The position numbers were made by a program, and so were the translations under genes. Source: Massariosphaeria phaeospora (lineage: Eukaryota > Ascomycota > Dothideomycetes > Pleosporales). Taken from it: a stretch of 64,000 nucleotides of DNA. This document shows positions 55,501-64,000 of this stretch, piece after piece; the stretch's first letter is position 1; each line of letters opens with the position of its first letter. Below the pieces are notes generated by a model, which ran no database searches, was not told where the DNA came from, and saw only the letters and a program-made list of their open reading frames with translations. The stretch is from NCBI GenBank assembly GCA_011032825.1, contig JAADJZ010000009.1, positions 1,240,001 through 1,304,000 on the forward strand, given 5' to 3'.

Positions 55501-57394
55501 TCACTTCGCTGGCCCTTCGTTGCCACTCTCGCTACTTGGAGTAACCACCGGCGAGCTGCTATCTTCCGCATCGTTTCGTAGCTCGTAGGCGAGATCGAAA
55601 CATTCTGCTAGTAGATGCGTCAAACTACCCTGTCCGTCGGGGATCTCATTTCCGATCATGAATTTCCCATCAATCCGCATATTGTCGATAGAGTTCAGCT
55701 AAGTGAAGTTAGCGAGATCATAATTGAGCCAGCACTGAACCAAGCTCACCTTCATGCTATAGGGGTACATCTCCCTCGTAGAAGAAACACCTCCCAACTT
55801 CTTGACCTCAATAAGGCATTTCCGTAAGGTTGTGAGTTGGTTGTAGATCGGTAACAGAGCTTCCGAAACAGGCTCCGAAGATACAATGAGGTGGTATATT
55901 GTACCATAGCTCTTCCTCAAGAGATAAAGTAGTGTCTGAGCGCTAGTCAGTACAAAGTCAGTTTGAGAGAGGTTGGAGACGCCACCCTCTGCTCGTACAG
56001 TTCTGCCGGTCTGCCGAGAGCGTCTACAAAGTTTCCATCTACTCTCGATTCATCAATGCGATCGAGCTGCCGTTGGTAACTCCAGAGGTCTGTTTCACGT
56101 AATGACCAAGCCTGGGTCAGCATAAGCTTCTCCAAGTTGCTCCAGATTCCTTTCAATTTCTCGTAAGGCTCCTGGAAGGCGATAGCAATTCTGCCTTGTC
56201 TGTATGGACGTTAGTCAGCAAAACTGGTTCTGGACAGGGTATCGGAGCGTTACAAAAACAAGGTACGTGTCATGGAGATTATAGAGACGACAATAATAAT
56301 AAGCCTTGTAAAATGGTTTGGATGCTCGTGAACTTACTTGCTCTTGATCAACGTTACCCAGAGAAAGTTTCGTTGTAACAACGTCTCGATAAGTTTCTTC
56401 GCCTCTGGGGCAGGCTCAGGTTGATCGATCGTGAGCTGCAGTTTCTCAACCATTTCGGCTATCTTCTCCTCCTTTGTGCCAGTGCTCTCGAATGCTACGA
56501 TTCCGTACGGTTTCAGTTCTTCATGGATCTGCTTCAGCTGCTCGAAATAGTCATCGACTTCTTCGTTAGGAAACTGCGTCTCATGTCAACGAAACATCCA
56601 ACGATTCTTCAAAAATTAAATACGCACTTTGGTCCTTGTATTGCAAGCTGACAGGGATCTGAGAATGGACACCAACTTATCATACTTCGGTGTAAGATCG
56701 GGTGTCAAATGAGACAGGGTTAACTTCAAATCGGCCAGAGTCTCTTCACACACTTTGATACGAGCATCAAGAAGTGTCAATAGATGTGGACTGTAGTGTT
56801 CCTTTCCTCGTTCGATATAGCGCCGGCAATCTTTGATGCGACTGTCAATCGATTCGAGGTCCTTCGGAGAATAGAATGTGGCCTCTTTCAAGTGATCGAG
56901 TAGACGCTTTATTGATTGTTAACAGAGCTAGGTGACTGTCTTCCAAATATGTTTACCTTTGTTGTGGAGATGAATGAATACCTAGATAATGCGTTAGCTC
57001 GTGTATGGGGTCATACTGATTTTAGAACAAACAAACACTGCTGGGGCTTCGTGGTTCTTGCCTATTGTCATATAGGCAAGTGATATGAGTTGGAAACAGT
57101 CGTCCAATACGGTGTCCACTGGTGAAGTGAGATACTTTATCAAGTTTGCCATGGCAGAAGCGTGCGTGGAAAGGTACCTCTATTCTGCTCTAGGCGCTTG
57201 GTTGTCCGGATCTCGTTCACGATCACCACCTGCTCGATGACCGCATCATACAGCTCAAGGACATCTTGACTCTTGACATACGTGGAGCGGTCTTGTTTAA
57301 GCAGTTCGAGTTTAGACCGAATGGCGAGTAGTTGGTCTAGGACTGGTTGTTCTTTCGGATCTAGCGGAATCCGCACGGCAGGAGAGTCGGTCAT
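55501..57394 (-). CDS. CUB1: CUB1/DUF2408 family protein (UPF0662)
   Basis: Fungus-specific DUF2408 protein; the yeast member Cub1 has been tied to DNA repair and proteasome function, and biochemical activity is unknown. Eight exons (57394-57178, 57118-57037, 56981-56957, 56906-56628, 56573-56338, 56199-55986, 55935-55750, 55698-55501) give 478 residues, mostly helical. Recognisable segments are KSQDVLELYDAVIEQVVIVN, VDTVLDDCFQLISLAYMTIG, KRLLDHLKEATFYSPKDLES and QLKQIHEELKPYGIVAFEST. They continue with NFLWVTLIKSKQGRIAIAFQ, LLYLLRKSYGTIYHLIVSSE and LNSIDNMRIDGKFMIGNEIP. Exon 3 is a 25-nt microexon needed to keep phase and conservation (VYSFISTTK). It converges with the SET gene and is divergent from RPP1. 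Confidence 0.86.
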
Positions 57395-57698
57395 TTCTAG
57401 GCCTAGTAATCGAAGTGAGGACGGCCCACGCCTTGGTTTGTAGGTTGTGCGATGTGTTAACGGTGAAGTAGGTGCAGCAAGTAGAAGATACACCTTGTGG
57501 CCGTCGAACCGTTTAGGAAAGCGGCCATGGGTGACGTCCCGCCGTTGGTTCGCGGGGCAGATCACGTGCTACGCTAGTCAAGCCGGTCGGCATAGCTAAG
57601 CGAGCCTCCGATTTGCGACTTCCCACAGAACCATCTCCAAAAACTCCAGTCCACCTCGATCGTCAACTCCCGAACACCACATTCTCGAGACTACCACA
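57395..57698. promoter_or_regulatory. Divergent promoter, CUB1 / RPP1
   Basis: 304 bp between outward-facing starts. The RPP1 side (57600-57698) is pyrimidine- and CCA-rich, as in many fungal ribosomal-protein leaders. Confidence 0.5.
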
Positions 57699-58186
57699 AT
57701 GTCCAACTCCGAGCTCGCTGCGTCCTACGCCGCCCTCATCCTTGCGGATGACGGTGTCGACATCACCGTATGGCTTTCGCGCACAATGCATGGCGGAATA
57801 GTGCTAATATCCCCAGGCCGATAAACTCCAATCACTCATCAAGGCCGCAAAGATCGAGGACGTCGAGCCAATATGGACAACTCTCTTCGCCAAGGTGCGC
57901 ACTCCGAAACTGGACATAGACAGCAATTTCTGATGTGCGATAGGCTCTTGAGGGCAAGGACGTCAAGGACCTGCTACTGAACGTTGGCTCAGGTGGAGGA
58001 GCTGCCGCTGCCGCGCCCGGCGGCGGTGGTGGTGGTGGTGGCGGCGACGCCGCCCCGGCAGAAGAGGCCAAGGAGGAGAAGGAAGAGGGTAAGTTTCCAG
58101 CACCAGTTCTGCCAGAGCTGGATCTAACAATGACAACAGAGAAGGAGGAGTCAGACGAGGACATGGGTTTCGGTCTCTTCGACTAA
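57699..58186 (+). CDS. RPP1: 60S acidic ribosomal protein P1
   Basis: Lateral stalk protein of the large ribosomal subunit; P1/P2 dimers on uL10 recruit translational GTPases. Exons 57699-57767, 57817-57894, 57944-58088 and 58140-58186 give 112 residues. The helical N-terminal dimerisation domain starts [19 protein letters not shown], then [20 protein letters not shown] (P1 type; P2 lacks this form). A Gly/Ala hinge ([13 protein letters not shown]) and an acidic tail end in the invariant [13 protein letters not shown]. The three-intron structure is typical for this highly expressed gene. Confidence 0.95.
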
Positions 58187-59363
58187 GCGTCTTCTCCCGT
58201 ACTTTCCTTCGCCATTTGCCTCGTCGGGTTTTCACAAAACGGATCAGCGGTCGGTTCCATGCATATTCCATTCCGGGGCAGGACAAGTCATTGAATGTCC
58301 ATGACGCTGCTTGGCACATCCCAATCATCCAGGCGGAACAATGGAGGCGTCATGAGATATGTTATGAGGACAGGTTCACAATGAAACACTTCGAAACGTG
58401 CATGTCTATCCCGACAACCGCGTGATGAACAAGCAGTTGCAACGATACAGAACAAAACCTAGCACGGGTATCATGGTCGACCCAAACACGTCTGCGTCCA
58501 CGGGAATGAAACAAGACAAGGGTGAAGCCTTACTAACGAAGCCCTACCGCTATCACCATACTGAGCTGTAGCAAGAATCTATTCCACCCAAGAGGCCAAG
58601 CGGAATGTGGTTGTAGGTATCTAGTGGTACAAAAATGAAGCATTGTCTTGTAGTTAAAAAGGCTCACTTCAACAATAGGTAGTATCACAGATCATGCAAT
58701 GTCTCTGCTTCCTTACTCGCATCACCTATCTCCCGTCTCGGTAGTGACTTCTGTAGAATATCTACGTCTTTGTAAGAAATGAAGCCGATAGCGAGGATTA
58801 CAGGGTTCTAATTGGAGAAGAAAGAAATCATAGCATACAGGTTTACATCGTCTTGATCAACTACGACAGGCATCCTATCCAAAAAGCACTTTAAGAATCT
58901 CAACCTTTGCCAACCATATGTTGCTCGTCGCAGGACCCACGACGGCCCTTTATATATATTAAGGTCCGGCGGCCTCATCCCAAGCTTAACGACCGCACAG
59001 ATCTCGTCAACCCTATGACTGGCTCCAACCGGGTCATGTTATAGCGATCGAGCGAAAAAAATTCATCGCTGAGTGAAAGGGGCCACTACGCGCGGGTGGA
59101 AACAATGGTCATGGCTAGCCTAGAGTGGCTTCACCGATGCCCTCGGTAGCGGACGGAGCAGAGGTGGGGAAGTGGCTAGCATGTCACAGACTTTCGCATG
59201 CGAACTGACGGATGTATGACACGAGTGACACTATGTAGTAAAAGCTCGATGCGGGCTGAGGGTGTGGAGCATCAGCGGCATAATATGCCGTTGCTCAACA
59301 GCTCGCTATGTTAGCCTGGGATGCGCGGCGACTGGTTGGGTTCGATGGTGAGGTAGACAATCC
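58187..59363. other. Intergenic, convergent 3' ends of RPP1 and TOP3
   Basis: 1.18 kb. The first 250 bp are the RPP1 3' region. A TATATATATTAA tract lies near 58951. No gene, repeat or RNA was recognised. Confidence 0.55.
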
Positions 59364-61562
59364 TCAGTTCACTTCACCGAAAACATACTTCCGAACAGCC
59401 TACAATCACATCAGCGGAGAAGTAGGTACGCCGACATTCAGTCCTCACCATACGAAGGACGTCCGGATGTTGCCGCATGCGAGCATAGACCCCTCGATAC
59501 TGCTCGACGGTTTCGCTCACAACCCGAGCCTTTGTCGTTTGTCCATGGCATATGGCGTTCATCTTTAGCTCCATCTACGCCTGTTGTTAGCAGCTTGTGA
59601 TGGAGATTGATCAAGCTTACCTCCTTGCGTAAAAAAGGCTTCGTCAAATTAGTCTCAAACCCCATATTCTCGTGGCCTTCAACCAAAGCGACCCCTAGCG
59701 TCGTGGGTATGAATTCCCGAACACCTGTTATAGCGCCACCGCGACCAGCACCGCTATTCCTGCCGCCACGACGACGGGCTACTGCAGTTCTACCTCTACG
59801 ACCATTTCCGACTCTCGCTTGCGCTGGCAACTCCTCGGGCTCTTCTTCGTCATTTCCATGCCGCTGAGCTCTGGCTTCGACATATTTTCGGTCTACAACT
59901 GTGGCAATATGGTCGGCCATTGTGGCATCAGTGCCGATACCATTCGCGTTCATTAGTGCAAGCAGGTCCGGTTCAGTTAGATATCCAGGTGGTTGCGTCG
60001 TACCTTCACTGAGAATAGCTTCGGTCGGCTCGAAGACCTCGCCTTCGATGAAGGGGGGAAGATCTTGGTTGCCCCCACCGATCGTAAACGTAGACATCGA
60101 GATAGTTGCGCTCTAATATTACAAGGCCAGATGCATTGAATGTTTCTGGTCCATAGAGAATACTAATGTCGGTCTTTGACCCCTGGGCGTCTTTGCTGCA
60201 GCATGCCAGAAAGCGCCGGATGACGAACTCATGGACACGCTGCTCTTCATGTGGGAGCGTACTTGGATTGACGAAATTGACCGGATGGATAGGCGGGTGG
60301 GCCTTATCATTATTACGTCCGTTACGGGGCCACGAAAAGCCTCTCTCGACCAGAGCCCTTGCATAATCAGCCCAGAGGCCGCCCTGCGCCTGCTTCTGGA
60401 CGAGGCCGCGAAGGTCCATACCCTGATCGAACTGATCTGTCTCGGTTCGAGGATAGCTAATCCAACCTTTTTGATATAGCTTTTCTGCAAGCTGCAGAAC
60501 CTTTTGACTGTCCATTCCTAAGAATCTGCTACCGCACTTCTGAAGCTCTAGAGTAGTCAACGGTAAGGGTTTCCACTTGCTTGTTGGCGTAGTTTTGACC
60601 TTTTGTACCTGAGCATTCTGCGAAGTGAGACACCACTCATAGAGAATAACTACTGACATTCTGTCGAAGAGGTGTTTACGAGCCCAAATAAAGTTCACCC
60701 TTGTTCCAGCTTTTTGATGCATCAATTTGATGCTCCAGAATGGTTCTGGGACAAAATTCCGAACGCGCAAGTAGCGCTCGACGATGAAGCCAAGCGTGGA
60801 AAACTGACAGCTCCCATAGCTGATCAATTGAGAGGCTTCTGATAGATCGCCTCGCTGGAGTACAGAACGAAGACTCAGAGTGAGGTGCCGGGTGAAGCTT
60901 GCGCCCACACGAAGATCGAGCTCGATACGAGAAGCTACTGCGTCGGCTTGCGTTTCGTCGAGATCGGTTGGATGATGTGCGGCATGAATGATATGCGCTC
61001 TTTCGATGTTGGAAAAATGTGCTCTTACTGTGCCGCCAGCGCGACCCAGAGCCTGGTTGCTTTGTGCTGCCACCGACCGAATCTCGGTGCCTATATGCTC
61101 ACCTTCGCGGTCGCAGTCGGTCCAGATATAGAGCACGTCTGCCCGGCGAGCGTGCCGCTTGATATTGTCCGCGATAGACTTTCTGTTGCTACCAACGAAA
61201 ACCTCGATGCGAGCGTCAAAAAGCGCAGATGGGTCGCATGAGGTCCAGCTCTTGTATCGCGGCTCAAACTCGTGGCTGAGGAGGTGGCCTAGCACAGAGG
61301 TCATCGTGACACTGCAATGACCCCATTGCGGAAAGGTGTAGTGGAATTCGTAGTTCTTCACATACGGATTGCCTTGGATGTTATGCTGCACGTCCATTAG
61401 CTCGACTGGCGGGTTGCGCGCGTCTGTGCTCACGGTAGTCACTTGATCTCCCAAGTGGTTTGCAATTGCTTTCGCAATCGATGGCTTTTCCGCAACGCAT
61501 AACACCGTTCTCACTCCCATAGCGGATCGTGTGTTTCGCGTTGACACAGACCGGAAAGGCAA
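59364..61562 (-). CDS. TOP3: DNA topoisomerase III with one-base frameshift
   Basis: Type IA topoisomerase that works with the RecQ helicase and Rmi1 to dissolve recombination intermediates. Exons 61562-59621, 59574-59449 and 59399-59364. The Toprim domain has VLCVAEKPSIAKAI and WTDCDREGEH. The active-site tyrosine is in GWISYPRTETDQFD, and the C-terminal part has LMNANGIGTDATMADHI and LRKEMELKM, ending AVRKYVFGEVN. Near 60072-60076 (C5 on plus, G5 in the gene) the frame shifts: YVYDRW is followed by NQDLPPFIEGEVFEPTEA one base out. With four G the whole reads through as 700 residues (686 from the inner Met). No intron fits there. The first 14 residues are basic with no acid and could target mitochondria. 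Confidence 0.9.
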
Positions 61563-62369
61563 TGTATTGCTACCCCGGACGACGCGTCTCTGGACGTGCG
61601 CAGGGCTATGCTTGTTCTGGATAGGTGAGATAAGTAGCTGTATGCGAAAATCGTAAGCTGCTTAGCGTTTGCTAAGTAAGCGTCGTCCTAACTTATATGA
61701 GATATCTTTACCTACTGTATTTACTAGATAATTACATTGAGCTACCTTCGTGTACGCTAAAGTAGATGTCGCTAATCATTGGTAGCTATATGCTTGTATC
61801 TGAGGCTATGCGGTATCAAGGCGTACTATCATCTATTAGTATACGCTACGGGTCCAGGATCCAGGTTTGGGTTACATTTCGGCGAGCCTCGGCACCCACC
61901 TACCCACTCTATAATCGATATCCGCACAGCCGTCGAAGCCGGTAGGTACATAACCCACAACCCCACTAATCCACGATCCACGATCAACGAAGAACCTCAG
62001 TCTTACCGGCTTACAACCCAACCACGTCTCCGAGTCAGCTCCGGACCCAATCAAGCCATCCCGTCTGGAGTAGCTTAACCAAATCCGTAAATCGTTAAAC
62101 CGAATCAGGCATGGTCGTGAAGGAAGGGTAACGGCTCGGAAGATTGCAACATTATGACGTCGCTGAACGGATTGTTCATGGTTGGAAGGATCAGATGGTT
62201 AGGTTTCGTACCGCCGCACGACCGCGTAGTTGGGAGATGACGAAAGGGATCGTGATGTAGCGCGTGGTAAGAGCCGTGGTACATATATGGCAGGGGCCGC
62301 TGCAATTTTCCTTTCTCATCTTTCTCCAAGTCCTGTCAATTGACAACCACGCGGTTTCGTCTTCCCATC
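61563..62369. promoter_or_regulatory. Divergent promoter, TOP3 / hexose transporter
   Basis: 807 bp between outward-facing starts. 61640-61850 is AT-rich with many TAGC/GCTA words and short inverted words (GCTTAGCGTTTGCTAAG), possibly an old repeat remnant. The transporter side has CT-rich leader sequence. No defined operator was recognised. Confidence 0.45.
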
Positions 62370-64000
62370 ATGGCCACGTTAGGTCGCTCGCGGGGTCACT
62401 CCCAGACCCCAAATGCCTCGACTTCGGACCCAGAAAAGCGACCTGTGATGCTGAAGACAGGTATACGCGAGCGCTTCCGGCCAAGGATTTTGGTTATGGG
62501 AATTCTGGTTTCGATGGGCGGCTTTATTTTTGGCTACGATACAGGTGTGCTTGTCTAAAGATATGCGAGATGCTTTTATACTTATACGACGCAGGTCAAA
62601 TTTCGGGATTTCTGGAAATGCACGATTTTTTGCAAAGATTTGCAGACACGAAAGACGAGAAAACTGGGGAGTTGGCATTTACCAATGGGAGATCAGGAAC
62701 TATTGTTGCGCTTGTAAGTTTACTTGTAGTAACCAGTGATCCTTAAACCCTTAACTCGTGATCCTAATTTGCTGTAGCTGTCCATAGGTACCCTACTCGG
62801 AGCTCTCATTGCCGCGCCTATCGCCGACAAGTTTGGGAGAAAAATCTCCATCTCCATCTGGAACATCGTTTTCTGCGTCGGTGTCGTTATCCAAATCGCC
62901 ACGACAACAATATGGTACCAGATAGCTATAGGGCGCTGGGTAGCAGGCCTCGGGGTGGGGGGACTCTCTGTCTTAACCCCGATGTATCAGTCCGAGACTG
63001 CGCCTCGATACGTTCGTGGAGCGCTCGTCAGTTGCTACCAGCTCTTTATCACGCTCGGCATCCTTGTTGCATACTGTATCAATTACGGCACCGAAGCGAA
63101 CCCGACCGCGCGATCGTGGCGATTGCCAATGGGAATTGGGTTTATCTGGCCTTTGATCATGGGAACGGGAATGATATTCATGCGAGAGTCACCCCGCTGG
63201 GAATACCGCCAGGGGAAGATCGACAGCGCGAGAAAGACGATTGCTCTGAGCTATGGCGTGCCAGAAGATCATCCGGAAGTCCGGCGCGAGATGCGCGAAA
63301 TCAGAGAGAAGCTGGATGCTGAGACCGCGGGTGGAAGAAAACATCCCTGGCACGAGATATTCACTGGCCAGCGAATGTTTTACCGCACTCTACTCGGTGT
63401 CGCGCTCCAGGCTCTTCAACAACTTACGGGAGCAAATTTCTTCTTTTACTATGGGACGACCATATTTCAATCCATCGGCATTCCCAACTCTTTCCTCACC
63501 AGTATCATCCTCGGCGCTGTGAACTTCTTTACCACATTCCCCGGTCTTTATATTGTGGAGAAGTACGGCCGTCGTCCATCCTTGATCGCCGGGGCTCTGT
63601 GGATGTTCATGTGTTTCATGGTATTCGCATCGCTCGGCCATTTTGCGCTCGACCAGGAGGATCCAAGCCGGACCCAGAGCATCGGATACGTGATGATCAT
63701 CTTCGCCTGCTTGTTTATTGCAGCTTTCGCAATGACGTGGGGACCGACCATCTGGGTGGTCAATAGCGAGATCTATCCGAGTCGATATCGGGCGAAATGC
63801 ATGGCTCTCGCTACAGCTTCCAACTGGATTTTCAATTTTCTCATCTCGTTCTTCACACCCTACATCACGGGCGCCATTGACTATCGCTACGGATATGTCT
63901 TCGCGGCATGCAACTTTACAGCCGCTATCGTAGTGTATTTCTTCGTCTGCGAGACTCACGGACGGTCGCTGGAGGAAATCGACACCATGTATGTCATGGG
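62370..64000 (+). CDS. MFS hexose transporter (3' end outside the window)
   Basis: Sugar transporter family (MFS), plasma-membrane hexose/proton symporter type. Exons 62370-62544, 62595-62713 and 62778 to beyond the window give about 505 residues here; the end of the protein is missing. TM1 is ILVMGILVSMGGFIFGYDTG, split by intron 1. Sugar-transporter signatures are ADKFGRK (loop 2-3), GRWVAGLGVGGLSVLTPMYQ-type PMYQSETAP, ESPRWEYRQGK (PESPR equivalent), ALQQLTGANFFFYYG (helix 7), EKYGRRPSL, and SEIYPSRYRAK followed by ETHGRSLEEID (PETKG equivalent). The layout resembles filamentous-fungal high-affinity glucose transporters; the exact substrate cannot be told. Confidence 0.92.

Noticed and set aside
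60056..60090. Intron explaining the TOP3 frame change
   Set aside because: The nearest GT and AG leave only about 15 nt, too short to splice.

Overview
The window is nuclear DNA from a filamentous ascomycete (Pezizomycotina; a Dothideomycete-like fungus is my best guess, at low confidence). The signs are short 45-100 nt spliceosomal introns with CTAAC-type branch points, dense genes on both strands, fungus-only families (ICE2, CUB1/DUF2408, septin Cdc10, Zn2Cys6 regulators, a fungal NACHT protein), and repeats carrying CpA-to-TpA style changes like those left by repeat-induced point mutation. No bacterial, viral, CRISPR, rRNA or tRNA feature was seen. Exon boundaries were worked out by hand from splice sites, branch points, reading phase and family conservation.

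Layout. 0-9 kb, housekeeping: Golgi golgin RUD3 (+), mitochondrial ribosomal protein bL32m (-), septin CDC10 (+), LTO1 (-), methionyl-tRNA synthetase MES1 (+). 9-16 kb: a divergent pair, an NLR-like NACHT/STAND protein with C-terminal zinc fingers (-) and a SNF2/Rad5-type ATPase (+) that carries an in-frame stop. 17-24 kb: mitochondrial uL3m (-) and a gene joining a Zn2Cys6 DNA-binding domain to a maltose-O-acetyltransferase-like enzyme domain. This fusion gene is split by a 3.1-kb hAT transposon with perfect 22-bp terminal inverted repeats and a perfect 8-bp target duplication; removing the element restores the reading frame exactly. 24-30 kb is a long stretch with no convincing gene. 30-34 kb: a low-complexity orphan protein and a Zn2Cys6 regulator (both -). 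A 458-bp MITE-like element follows, then ICE2 (-) and MYG1 (+).

39-45 kb: the COX18 (-)/ALG11 (+) pair, whose shared promoter holds a 20-bp-phased repeat array. The pair is bracketed by diverged inverted-repeat arms and two copies of a 220-bp MITE. 45-64 kb: a GPI-anchored wall protein (-), a DENN-C1 Rab regulator (-), TRAPPC13 (-) divergent from a small SET-domain gene (+), CUB1 (-) divergent from ribosomal stalk protein P1 (+), DNA topoisomerase III (-), and the start of a hexose transporter (+) that runs off the window.

Themes. Several genes serve mitochondria (bL32m, uL3m, COX18, probably MYG1), the secretory pathway (RUD3, ICE2, ALG11, DENN, TRAPPC13) and translation (MES1, P1, LTO1). 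Four coding sequences are broken by a single change: one-base frameshifts in G/C runs in MES1 and TOP3, and in-frame TAG codons in the SNF2 gene and the hAT transposase. The two homopolymer cases may be sequence errors. The transposase stop replaces the Trp of the hAT TRWNS motif by a CpA-to-TpA change and looks biological.
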